Positions 1 to 52,724 of a DNA stretch of 64,000 nucleotides are shown here, piece by piece (positions within the stretch are counted from its first letter, which is position 1; each line of letters starts with the position of its first letter). This DNA is from Dendrophyllia cribrosa (lineage: Eukaryota; Cnidaria; Anthozoa; Scleractinia; Dendrophylliidae). The translations under genes were made by a program, and so were the position numbers. The notes under the pieces were generated by a model, which saw only the letters and a program-made list of their open reading frames with translations, did no database searches and had not been told where the DNA came from. Location of the stretch: positions 516,001 through 580,000 of the forward strand of contig JAJLRJ010000001.1 in NCBI GenBank assembly GCA_024195265.1, read 5' to 3'.

Positions 1-164
1 CTGCCAAAAATAAAAGCTCTGCGTCTTGTATATTATCCTTCTAACTTTTAAATGTAACTATTCACATGAAAGCTCTTTTACTTTCCCATGGTGCTCTTTA
101 TTTTATATTATTGTGTTACCAACTGAAATTTGGTAACACTGAAATTTGGTCTTTTTACGGGCAG

Positions 165-40565
<40,401 letters not shown>

Positions 40566-40610
40566 ATCGTCCCCTGCGACGGAAAACCAATAATTAGAAA
40601 AGATGCGTCT

Positions 40611-40616
40611 ATTAAA
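40611..40616 (+). promoter_or_regulatory. Candidate polyadenylation signal of ferlin A (ATTAAA)
   Basis: ATTAAA lies 45 bases after the ferlin A stop codon. A second hexamer, AATAAA, occurs at 40850-40855. Which is used cannot be told from sequence; both suit a short 3' UTR. Confidence 0.45.
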
Positions 40617-42666
40617 TGGAATTCAATTCAAATCATAATAATATATTAACAAAGTAATAATTATAATAATTTGATATTATGATACAAGGCTGCAATTTTG
40701 TAGAGTAAGTAGAAGTATGACAATATTCAATACTTGGATAAATCTAATATAATACATTAATATTGCATTAATACGAGGACCAGTTGACTGAAAATGTAAC
40801 GCAAATGACAAACTCGGAATCGTATACGTCGCATTGATAAATCTTATATAATAAAAATGCCAGTATTGCATTGATAAGACCAGTTGACTAAAAATGTAAT
40901 GATAGCTCAATTCGCCAAATGCAAATCTCGATTATAACAAACTTGGAATCGCTTACGTCGCTAATTGGTTGAACGAGAAAATCCATTTTCTTATAGCTAT
41001 AGTGTTTTCATTGCTTTGGACCCTTTTTCTCCTAATCGCGCACAAGTACAACATGTTCACGCGCTAACAGCACCCTAGAAAAGAACTTCTCATTGGCTTT
41101 ATTTGAATGCCGACAATAAAATTTCGTAGTTATGCTCAGAAGAACTCCCAAGGCGCTCAGCCTCTTATTCACACATAAGTGGACCGCTTATCATTTACCA
41201 AGCGAAATTGAAAGCGAGCCTGATTATTGGTTACAGCATAAAAACAGTATCACAGGAAAGTACTGCTCAATAGGCCATTTGCACATTGGCGTCGTTTGAC
41301 TACAACTACCAGAATTCATTTCGTTTTTCCTTTCTTATTCAAATTTTGTAATCCCAGTGCGGTTTAAATAGCAATAGCCCTAATTTGCACTACAAAACAA
41401 AAAACTGAATGATTCTGGTAGTTGTAGTCATATTACACTTTAAATATTTCGATTCACAAATTGGCACGGCATTAGATTACTCAAATTTCATTTCGAGGAG
41501 AAAAAGGGTCGAACATTAAATTTTGGCAAGTTTACAGCAAGATGTATAATATAGTTGTTTTGAAAGTTTCGTCGCTGGCGATGAATAAATTCCTCTTTTG
41601 ACCAACAAGAGAGGGCCATCGAGGAACGCCGCGGGTTTGGAATTAATTCGGACAAAACGGCGACAAGAACTTGGTTTAAGTCTTTGCATTGGACGAGTCT
41701 TGAACTGTTAATAATGAAAGAAATGCGCAGTACTAGTTATATCTTGTGTAGTTATGAAAGAATGTTTCATGGAACATTTATAAGGGATATGGATTTACGT
41801 GCTGTTACGTAAAAATGTAGTCCAGTTGAAACATCGGTTTAATGCCGGATAACGTTTTCGTACAACCATCTTTGAAAAATATGACAGAGGATAAACAAAT
41901 AGCGGAGTTCTTGTTTATTTTGTGACTGTGGCAATTAATAATTTTTAGTTTGATTGGCGTTGTCACATTATCTTTTTGCTTCTCACTGCGCTGTGCTTAT
42001 TGTGAACTGGTACAATTAACATTCCAAATTATACCAGTTGAGGTGTTTAGTCAAATAACTATTTTTGCTGTAGTTATAACTGAGGTTAATGCTTCAAGAA
42101 AATGAAGCCGGCAAACTTTAATAAATGGGGTATATCTTCTCGACAGCTGGTTGTTGTGTTTAAAGCCACTCGTATAGCACACAATAGTTCAACAAAACAG
42201 TTGTCATCGGTACCTTGTGACAGTTGTCATCGGTACCTTGTGACAAACTGTTGAGTCAGTCGACTTGTCGGTAAGACGGCATTGTCATCCCCAGGACTTT
42301 CCGGCCTTGAACCTCGTTCCTAGATTTTTTTTTCCCTTTTGAAAAAGCCAGACAGTGTGACCATTCAAATGTAATTTCCTGTGGTGCTGTTAGTTATTCT
42401 GCACAAGGTGGTTATAACTTGTGAGTCTGCAAATGAAATCTTAAAGTGTGACCATCCAAATGAAAGCTACTAAGCAATACTTTTCTGTGCAGGCCCAGGT
42501 TGTTTAAAGAGAGGATACTTACTGAGATTTTCTATTGAAATTTGGCGTGTGAAAACCCCGTTCGGGGTTCGCAGCCAATCATAATGGCGAAACGACTTTC
42601 TCACACGTGAAAAAAGCGTTTCGTCCAATAACAAATCTCAGTTTGTATAAAATAAACAAATTACAG

Positions 42667-42805
42667 CATGGGCAGTGTTTTGTACGGTATTTGCGAACGA
42701 GTTGGTGATGTATCAGAAATCTCACTCGTTCGCTGCGCTCAATCGTTCGATTTCCGTTACATCACCAACTCGTTCGCAAATACCGTACGCCCCGCACTGC
42801 CCATG
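42667..42805. repeat. Palindrome with about 46-bp arms
   Basis: CATGGGCAGTG..GTACGGTATT and its mirror enclose a TCACTCGTTCGCTGCGCTCA centre. The same centre motif occurs in the 4510-4635 element, so the two probably belong to related fold-back families. Confidence 0.75.
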
Positions 42806-45246
42806 AAGTAATCTATATGATTTTTAGTGGCATGTATATAAATTGATTTTTACCACATGTATATAAATTGTGGACGTTTTCTTCATTCACTCTCTGGTCG
42901 AATACGTAAGTCGAAAGGCATGCCAGTGCAGCAAAGCCATTTTCGTTCCCAGAGCTCTCACGTTTTTTTTTAATTCTTTAGTCACAACCACTGACCAAAC
43001 GAATCGCGGGTTCTGGGGACAAGAATGGAGAAAAGCAAACCCCAAGAAATTTGCGCTTTGCGCAGTTGGTGTTCACGTGTTAGATAAGCAGGGAACAAGT
43101 TGCAACATATAAAGCCACGGCTATTAAGACGAGCACAAAACCCCAAGCCGTGGCCTACGTAAAACGCTATGTCACAGGCGGCTTTTTTTTCGTATAATCT
43201 GCCTGGCTCAAACCCGCCCTTTTTATACGAAACTGTCGCTAATATTTTATGTAGTTATTTACCATAGATAAATGATAATCTTCAGAACAACGTTGAGGCA
43301 TTATGGCTGTTTCTGTGTGTACCGGAGGACAGATGACGTAAAACAAAAGGAACAAAGAACGATAATACAATACCTCACAAACAATAGAAGACAATGATTA
43401 CCGGTACACGCAGAAAGACCTGGCATTATACACAGCCTCGAGCCATTTAATTATTATAATATAAAAGGGCCTTTCGTGAGGTTGGGTGGGTCAGACAAAG
43501 AAAAACTGTCAGAAAGTGAATTACAAATGCATTAAAAAAATGTGGAGGAAAAGAAGTAATGCATAAGCAATGCATTTAAGATAGGAAATTTCGAACACAA
43601 AGGCTGTTCACTATCTCTCTTTATCTCCCTGTTTAGACGGCATTTACAGAAGCTGTCAAATTAGCCGTATTTTTAGATCAGAAAGTCAATTTTAAATTCA
43701 AATTTGAAAAATTTGTCACTTACTATGCAAGAAAAATAAAAAAAAGGTTGCGCAAGTTAACGTGTGCAACTAATTTTGATGGCACGATTAGGGCCTAAAC
43801 GGGACAGAAAAACTACAGTTTTATTAAATAATTTTGAGTTACCGTAATTAGCAGTTTGTTTCCTAATTTTTGTGTTAAACTTCTAAGTTTATTTTTAGAG
43901 ATGTTATTGTCCCTGACTGTAAATAAAGAAAGCAGTATTTCTGGTTGCTTATTTCCTACAACTTCATCCGGCGGTTTATTTCTTGAATATAATCGTGAAC
44001 TGTATCGTATATATTTGTATTTTTTTTTCTCAGTATTCATCGGTCCCTTGGCTGAGATCGTCGAAACTATTCAAAGCGATCCCTGGTATAAAGTAACGAA
44101 ATTCCATTTTAGTAATTTAAGGCTTTCTTAGTTTCACGTGCTGAAAATTCAAGCCAAATTAGTCGGTAAGAGAAAACGTTTGCTTTCCTGAAATGATAAA
44201 TATTGACGTAATTTAAAGAGTAAAAATGGACAACTATTGACTGCCAGAACGTATATGAATTTTTAACTGGCTTGCCTCCGGAATGAAAGAGTTAGCAGCC
44301 GATTTGGGTGTAACATCTTATCATTTGGGACTACAGTACAATGAACAATTAAAGATCTCACCCTCAAACTTTTCCAATATCAGGGCGTACACCATGTTGG
44401 CTTCGAACACAAGCAAATGTGTCAAGAGATGAGTCCGATGTCTCCATATCATTAGAATAGAAATGAGCGACATAATTGTATTCGTATGTTTTGTAATTTT
44501 TTTAGGACCCTTTTGTAAACCACGTGTAAGTGAAAAAGGCTTCCTCTTTAAATATTAAAGTTATTTATTTATTTATTTAAATAAAGATCGACAGATGTCG
44601 GAAGGTTTCTTTGAGCGATGATCCATCGGAGACCTGGGGGTAGATAATCAGGCGGGTGGAAGATAATATGGATAAAATAGGTTCAACTGATGTTGATCAG
44701 CATAGGTAATGAGGCTGAATTATTATAATAATGTCATAAATGAAAGTTTGTTGAACAAGTGAAACTGCTCACTAAAATGTACCAATAATTTTGTTTGTCT
44801 TTTTTTAGCTACAGTTGAAACATCAGAAAAGGTGAAATTGTAGGCCGATAAAAAAAAACAACATTTAAACATTCTTTAAAGTATCACCATGGTAAAAGGT
44901 GCATACATGAATTAATAAATTAGCGCCAATCCCTGATTAATTAGCTTGGGCTTTTCAAAGTGGATTCAAATTAATCTGCGGAATATAGTAGCTTATTTTG
45001 TGTAGAATATTATTGATTTCCAATGATCAAAAAGGCATACACAAAGCAAAACAAAGAAGTCAACTGAACAGCAAGCAACCGATATTATCCCCCAACTCAG
45101 TAACAAAGATACATTCTTTTGACTGACCCACCCCATGGATAGCTTTGTAACGTTTTCAATTGTAGTTTTAGTAATCATTTTATTTTAATCGTTGTAATGT
45201 GCATTTGAAAACTCTATTGGTTGATATTTGCGCAACATAAATTTAT

Positions 45247-45277
<31 letters not shown>

Positions 45278-46304
45278 TATTATGGATAATTCCGGCCTTC
45301 GGCTCGAGTTTTGCGAGGTTAATAAATTTGTTGTGCCTCGGGAACTAACCCTCGCGAATTCGAACCAAAAATATGTTTATATATATATACGTAAATCTAG
45401 ACGCCACCAAAGTTTCGACGGACGGTGCACCCTCTCCCGAGCTTCGCGAGGTTCTGCGAGACACGTATTTCTAGTAAATCCCTATTAATATATTTTATCC
45501 GCTGGATAGGGATTTGTCCTCTACTTTCTAATTAACAATTAGATTATGAACTTGAGATTTCTATCGCCTGAATCAACTGTCACGCGATAGAAATCAAGAG
45601 CGAATAATCTAATTGTTTTAGTATAAATCTACTAGACGTTCAAAACTTAACAAGACAGGCTCGCGTTTTAATCATTATATAAATAACAACCATACACTGA
45701 CAACCGCACACACTTACTTTCCAAAACAGGATAGATAGTGAGTAGCGCAGCTAATAAGAGAACAGCATTCGTAATAGAACGCTAGTAGATTTATACTAAT
45801 AGATGTTACATAGCTATTCAATCGATCTTTGAACAGCCATAGCAAGCCAGCGTCTGCTGCCTAAAATAATACTGAATCAAACTAATCAAGAACAAGAGAT
45901 CATCAGGGGACGGTTTCTCAGTTGTCAATCCACAAGCAATCCCTCTTTCGTGGGGGGGGGGAGGGGGAACTCCCATATAAAAGTGACGGAAGTAAAATTG
46001 AATGTGAGCCACACCCACAAAATAGGTTTCTGGGACCTTGTAGGGTTTCTTTTCAAAACGTCTGACGATCGCCCCCACCATTTCTATGTTGAGGTACCTC
46101 CTCCCCGGTTAAGCAATACCCATGCTTTTATCTTATTTTATATCACACAGTTTTCAGTAAACTATCAAGGACAAGGTATTTTGCAATATAATATAACTCG
46201 CTAGAGGATGATACTACAAACTTAAACTCTAACTCATTTTACTAGTAAAAGGTAAGTCTTCACAAGCCCAATGGCTCACAACTGCCGGAGCTTAACCCGG
46301 TTTC

Positions 46305-46545
46305 TGTAGCATGAAGCGACTGAGACTCAGAGTATTACTACTCCCCCTTGGATTGGATGCTAGTCAATCGCAAGGTTACACTCAGCATTATGTCGCCGGT
46401 ACCCATTTATACACCTGGGTGGAGAGTGAGAACGTGGAGCAAAGTTTCTTGTCTAAGGAAACAACACGACGGCAGAGACCAGGCTTGAACCACCGACCTT
46501 CAGGTTGAAAGTGCGACGCACTAATCAATTAAATAATAGGTGTTC
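46305..46545 (-). mobile_element. SINE-like element
   Basis: On the minus strand a box B-like GGTGGTTCAAGCCTGG is followed by a body containing ACCCAGGTGTATAAATGGGT, ACCGGCGACATAATGCTGAG and CTCAGTCGCTTCATGC. This is typical of a tRNA-derived SINE. It is non-coding and intergenic. Confidence 0.5.
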
Positions 46546-49031
46546 AGTTTGTCGTTAAGTAATGATCCTAATAAGAACAAGGCAACCTAACGGCAAGAAA
46601 TGCAGAAAGGTGTTAATTGTGATATTGTTGAAACCGTCCACCTCATTGGCTAAAACGTGAAAATCTACCATAACTTAACCAGGTAGTGCATTTATTTCTC
46701 TCTAGTTTACTAATTGATTCTCCTTTAGTGAAAACTATTCTGAGTTTTAATGCAACCAAAATTCTAGGTGGGAAACATGTAAAATTAGAAGCCTTTCTTG
46801 GCCATTGTTTTGGAGTTTCACGATTGGATGAAATCTTGTAGCACAAAAGAAACTTCACTTTAAAATAAAGTTCCAGTACATTTTATTTAAAAAACATGTT
46901 GTCCATAGGTTGATGTATTCTCAGTAAGAAACTCCTAAACAATCTTATGTGGGGATAGCGAAATGCCGCGGAACAATAGAGCATCTTACACGCATTGTTA
47001 CTTAAAAGTAACACTTTAAACAAATTTATTTGACATTATTTGCGTTTATTTTTTTTAGTAGAAAAGCCTTAATAATTTTATATAGTAAGTACTACCATCA
47101 TTTTCCGATAATTTTGTTGTTTCATTTACGGCAAATATTTAAAACTGTAAAATGCGAATTCTATTTTGTATCCCTTTTTGATCATTTGCGAGCCCGCAAC
47201 AAACCCTTTTACCCTGCAACAATGAAATAACTTAATTCTTTTCTGTGCTTTTATTTAGTGGACCTCTTACAAGGCATTAGCGGCTAGCCAAACAAAACTG
47301 ACAAAATGCCGGCCATCTTCTGAGCAACATGTGTCGAATAAAATATAAAGATTAACATCAAATATCGATTACTGAAGGGAAGATATGTTAGGAATAAATA
47401 CAACGCATCATAATATTTAATCTCTTTGACAGAGCTGAAACCTGTTTTTATTTTTACAAAATAAACTGTTAACATGACTACGGAATCATTTCAAGAATAT
47501 TTCTCACTACAGTTTTAATTATTCCGTGTGTTCAAATTGTTTTAAACGAATAACTCGTTTTTTAATTAAAACCCACTGGAAGTTCGCACGAGAAGTTTTA
47601 CGCTGAATTGAGACCATCTGATCAAGAAAGAAATTTCACCGTCATTCGAAATTATTTCATTGGTTTCGCTTTCTAAAGGTAAGGCGAGAATTAAATGGCG
47701 TAAAATGAAAGACATATTTTAATGAGAACAGGCTATTTCAATATCCAACAGGGGGGTTTTAAAGCTGATGGCAAGCACTGGACATTTGTTCTTAAACCTC
47801 GGAGCGTATAATGTTGTTTAAGTTCGTGCCTTTTATCTTATCTTTGTGTATTGAAGCGGGAGTTATAATCCTCTGCTGCTATGTATTTTTCTTACTCTAT
47901 AGCACCTGAGTAAAGAATTACGGCGTCATAATTAAATGTTTAAGTTTACTATTAAAGGTCGTAAATTCTACTCAAATTTATAGCGGTAGGGAAGTGTACA
48001 GCGAGATATATAACACTGTTTGTTTGTTTGCCATTGTGAATAGAATGGGCACAAATGTGTTTGAGGCAGTTATTCCAGTTATTGTGGGCAGTCGGAGGGA
48101 TATTGCACAATAGACAACTAATGAATTGGACCGGAGTCGAATTGTTCGAAGTAAATGACTTACTTATTCTATAGGTTTATTCAGGTCGGTTAAGTCGCTT
48201 TCTCTTTATGGTTAGGGGGATGGTGTGTAGCCGAAGAAAAAAAAATACGTTATGCGAACCTGCAAATAGCCACCATGTCTTACGGTTTCGAGTGGCTTCC
48301 ACGTCGTTTGGTTATATTTATAATATTCAACAATTCAATGGGTCTTTTATCTTCTTGGAAGCCGCTTCACGTATAGATATGAAGATCGAAGCGAGTTGCT
48401 TGCGCTTTTTAAAATCTAGGGTGGTTTATTCATCTGACTGATTGTAATCGGCGAGTTTATAGCTCTTGTTATCGTTATGTTAAACTTTATAATTACAAAT
48501 TGGGATGATAAATAATGATTCAACAAGTTATTGGGTCTTATAAATAACAGTGGTCTGAAAGGGCTTTGTGAGGGAGGAGGCGAAGTACGTCCGGGCTAAA
48601 AGCTGAGTGCCCGTAAATTTTCTGCATTGCGCTATCCTTTGTTCATATCATGGTCAGCGAAGTGTAATATTAGTGGGTGAATTTGAATTTGAACAAATGG
48701 GGTATTGCCTCAAGAAGCAAGTTTGCACTAGCAGTTTGCAAGTTTGCAGCAGGTTGACATCGACTTTTCCTCCAATTTGGCATGACTGTTTCTTTAATTT
48801 ACCGGATGAATTAAAAATTTACAGGCAACGTCAACGGTAACCGCTCTTAATGATATGTTGCCACAACGATATTTAAACATGATACAAATTTAACTTCCTC
48901 TCCATAAATGCAGGTGATAAGGAAGTTTAGTTAATTCGTCGAACGGAGCGCTTGGCCATGGCCTATAACTTGAAACCGTTTTAACTGGTGCAGTTGTAAA
49001 AAACAATCGTTGGTGTGATTCGTGGGACTGC

Positions 49032-49413
49032 CTAGAGCTATTTTCACAAATTCCACTAAATATCGGGTATGCATTTTTTGCACTCTGCACAGAAGGTTTT
49101 ACAATAGTTGAATATTTCATAACGTTTACTGTTTTTGTTTTTACGAAAAAATGGATGACTTACAATAGTTAGATATATGTGCGCAGCACATGGAAGAAGG
49201 AGAGGGGAGGGGAAGGGGAAGGGGAAGGAGAAGGGAAGGGAGTAGTAAAAAGATGCGTATTTTTTACCAACCTTTTGATAAAATTTAGTCTATTAACGGA
49301 ATAGCAAATATTGTATTCTTTTGGTGGGTGTGGTATAAAGGAAAGGAAGTTTAGACCGAGATGAAATATAGTTTGAAAGTAACTCCACGGGATGTATTAA
49401 AAATTGTGAAAAA
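49032..49413. repeat. Duplicated segment, copy 1
   Basis: Direct repeat of 51355-51701 (starts CTAGAGCTATTTTCACAAA, ends ATTGTGAAAAA), with internal small indels and a G/A-rich low-complexity patch. It has no recognisable LTR ends. Confidence 0.8.
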
Positions 49414-50899
49414 GGCAGACATTGAATTGAGAATATAACGTAGACAGATATTGAATATCACGAGACGATGCAAAGGAAACTGATGCAAGATCTTAGACAA
49501 AACAAGCGTTTCACTTGAAAAAATCGATCAACTACAGTGCATCGATGGCAGAACAAGATACACCCACCGCTTAAGCAAAACAAACACGACTTTTACCAAA
49601 AGAAGCTACCTCATACCAGATAGACAACAAATGATGGACGCTTAATTCGATAGTAACAGGTATATTTTAAGTGCCAACCAAACGCCATTCTCATTGAAAG
49701 GGCAGGTGAATAGAGTTTTGCCAAAAATTAGCATACGGCATGGACGGCATGGACGGCATGGCAGAATTTGTTAACCAGTATAAACAATAACGCTGGAGGC
49801 GATATAGAAACAATATATTACTACTTATAGCAAATAACACAAAAACCAAACTGAGTACAAACTGAGATCCGTAGTGTGACACAAACAATAACGAGTAATG
49901 GCCGAGACAACTATTGTCGCTTATTAATAAAAAGAAGCTTTGATAATAGCGAAATTGCGTTGTCGTGAAAATATCTCAAACAAAAAGCAAAACAACAGAA
50001 AAAAACTAAGAAAGAAAGCTAAGAAAGTTCAACTAATGGAGATACAAAACAATACAAAATCTCTTGTTAGGACGGCACTAAGGCGGCCGTTTAATGGAGG
50101 CTTGTTTGCAGTAGTGTACTGAAAATTTTGTTTCCACTCTGACAACTGCCCGCCAAATGAAAGGTGGCCGCTTAATAGAGGTTTGACTGTAGACCCAATT
50201 CTGGGCCGTTCTGTATCACATCCTATGTTTCAAGATCTCGGACATGGTTGAAAGGCGGCGGTTTTTGCAGTGTTTAAATTAAGCTCAGGAGAGCAGAATT
50301 ATATGGATAAGGAGAACTATTCCCTATCAGCCATGTGCTATTCTTATACTTTGTATTGGCGGAGTCTTTGTGTTCGTTGCTACAAAATATAGCGAGCAGA
50401 GAACGAAGATATGTCAGCTTTACTCACCAAGGCAACGACAAGCAAAAGCCAATGGCAAATGTCAAACACTTTAATACCAAGTCTTCAATTTTTTTTTTTT
50501 CATTCTCGTCCTCAGGGCTGCGACCCTTTTGGCCAACGCCACGGATCTGCTCAAAAGCATCGCAGCTCTAGCTCTGGGGACGACAATGTTTTTCTTTTTT
50601 ACAAATTATGTTGATTTTGTGTGTACTGCGTATGTGCACAAGACACTACTATCGACGGTGTCACGGGAAGTTTCTAAACCTGAAGTTTGTTAACCGGAAG
50701 TTTGTTGACAGGAAGTTAACAATGATGCAATCCATTTATCACCAGGCAACCGGAAAAAGATCGCATATCAATTTCGCTAAAGGTTAATGACACGTGACCT
50801 GAATCACGCAAAGATCTTTCCACATTTTCTACAGTCTAAATTCAAAAGCCGACACTTCGAACATTGAAATCCTTTTAAGGATTTCAATGTTCGAAGTTC

Positions 50900-51050
50900 C
50901 CAAAAAACCTGGGAACGAGGTTGAGAAGAAAAACCCAAAACCCTGGGAACCAAAAACCCTGGGAACAAAAACCCTGGAACAAAAACCCTGGAACAAAAAC
51001 CCTGGGAACAAAAACCTGGGAACAAAAACCCTGGGAACGAGGTTGAGAAG
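50900..51050. repeat. CCCTGGGAACAAAAA minisatellite
   Basis: About nine imperfect 14-16-base units are bounded on both sides by GGGAACGAGGTTGAGAAGA. An inverted 30-base pair (CGAACATTGAAATCCTT / AAGGATTTCAATGTTCG) precedes it at 50857-50897. Confidence 0.75.
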
Positions 51051-51354
51051 ATCAGACAAGACGTGAATAGAGAGAGCAGTATGATCCGGGATCTGTTCGT
51101 AGTGTAAATAAAATATATTGAGAAACGGACAAATAAACAGACAACAAAGAAAAAAAAATACATTCTTTAAGTGATGCTTCGCATTCTTCGTAGCAGGCAA
51201 CTGTCACGTCGCAACACAGAGAATGGTTGCAGAAAACTTTTACGTAATCAGTAAGATGCCTTATGCAACCGGGCCCAGGTTTTTAGAATTTGGACGATAT
51301 TCTAAATTGTGACCATTCAAACGAAAAAAAATGTGGAAATAAAGCATGTTTTTG

Positions 51355-51701
51355 CTAGAGCTATTTTCACAAACTCCTCTAAATATCGGGTATGCATTTT
51401 TTTACTTTGCACAGAAGGTTTTACAATAGTTGAATATCTCATAACGTTTACTGTTTTTTTTTTTTACGAAAAAATGGATGACTTTTAGATATGAAATATG
51501 CGGGGAGGGGGGGAGGGGGAGGTGGGAGGGATAAGGGAAGGGAGTAGTAAAAGGATGTGTATTTTTTACTTACCTTACTTCAAAAGAATAGCAAATATTG
51601 TATTCTTTAGGTTGTAGGTGGTATAAAGGAAAGGAAGTTTAGATCGAGATAAAATATAGTTTGAAAGTAACTCCACGGGATGTATTACAAATTGTGAAAA
51701 A
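51355..51701. repeat. Duplicated segment, copy 2
   Basis: Direct repeat of 49032-49413. It ends about 230 bases before the first visible exon of ferlin B, so it forms part of the region where a ferlin B promoter might be. Confidence 0.8.
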
Positions 51702-51931
51702 AATGCATTCAAGGCAATTTTTAGTTTTTACATTATTTTTGAAAATAGTTCACTGAAAGGGTCTTTTCGGCATATTAAAAGAAATTAAATTTTCGCTGCT
51801 GTCACCGGATTCTCGAAAGTTACTGACAACGGTTCTTAAACCCTGTTGAAGGTCACAGCAAGCGACCGAAAATGAACTACACCAATTTTTTATCATTTAA
51901 TCTGAACTGTGTTCTTCTTTGTAACCTATAG

Positions 51932-52724
51932 GAGACATTATGGAAGATGGGGAAGCCCCTCCCCCTCCCTCTCCCCCTCCCGCTCCCGCTCCCGCTCCCC
52001 CACCCGCCACACCTCCAACTCCACCACCCCCTGAAGAAACGCCATCTCCTCCGCCTGTTGAGAGAGCAGTTACTCCAGAGCCTGTACGCACACCAGAACC
52101 CCACGAACCATCCAAAGATGAGAAGCATGAGATTCCTGAACCACCTGCTAGTGGAGGTCCTGAAAAGTGAGTGAATAGAATTGACAATATTACACAGATA
52201 GATATTTTCATTCTATATACCATTAAAGCAACAAAAAATGTAATGTGATCTGTAATTCTTTAGCTGTTAATTTAGTAGTGTACAATGTAAGTTATTGTTG
52301 TATTGTGTTTTTTTTTAGTTTTTTTTTGTAGCAGTGGGGTTAAGTAATTCGTAATTGTTGTATTTATTATTTAAGTGTGAAAAATTAATAAAATTTAATT
52401 AATTACAAAACATAAAACAGAAAATGTTTATGGCAAGATGAGTCGTAGGGTAAAAACGAGAAACGCTGTGGAAACATTATCCAAAGGTGCTTTCCCACAG
52501 TTTTTTGAAGTTCTTCCAAATCCTTATGAGTGCTAAGCGGGATCCACTAAATTTACGCAATTTATTTTTATCTTGAAAAAGATTTGAATCAGTACTAATA
52601 AAAATAGTTACCTAAATTAAATGTTTTTGTTTTCAGAGCACCTGAAAAAACATCTGGCACTGAAGATTTGTTGGCCAAAAGTGAAGCTAGGAAGAAACTG
52701 CCTGATAAAAATATCGACTTCCAG
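51932..52724 (+). CDS. DYSF-like: Ferlin B exons 1-2 in window: proline-rich linker
   Basis: Exons 51932-52166 and 52637-52724. Exon 1 contains an in-frame ATG at 51940 followed by [10 protein letters not shown] and a Pro/Ala-rich run. Exon 2 ends with LPDKNIDFQ, equivalent to the KPQDFQ lead-in of C2B. A good pyrimidine tract and AG precede 51932, so an upstream exon (possibly C2A) may exist. Alternatively, transcription starts nearby and the protein begins at 51940 without C2A. I could not find C2A-like exons between 40566 and 51931. Confidence 0.8.

Larger units (their letters stand above)
40617..51931. other. Intergenic stretch between ferlin A and ferlin B
   Basis: I see no gene here that I can support. 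It holds palindromes (42667-42805, 45541-45611, 45618-45803), fragments related to the 104-bp repeat, a (TTA)n microsatellite near 45250-45280, a SINE (about 46305-46545), a duplicated segment (49032-49413 and 51355-51701), a degenerate pogo-like MITE (about 50070-50195) and a short CCCTGGGAACAAAAA minisatellite (50900-51050). If ferlin B has its own promoter or C2A exons they should lie here, but none was recognised. Confidence 0.6.

Noticed and set aside
42870..43112. 80-codon open frame in the intergenic region
   Set aside because: No family resemblance, no exon borders and low-complexity flanks; likely chance.
50335..50614. Possible C2A exon for ferlin B
   Set aside because: Acceptor-like AG at 50517 precedes an open stretch, but the translation has no C2 strand pattern or ferlin motifs.
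49032..51701. LTR retrotransposon
   Set aside because: The two direct repeats have no TG..CA ends, no primer binding site was seen, and the interior has no gag or pol coding sequence.
51877..52223. Gly-rich and Arg/Trp-rich open frames on the minus strand
   Set aside because: They are antisense shadows of the ferlin B proline-rich exon.
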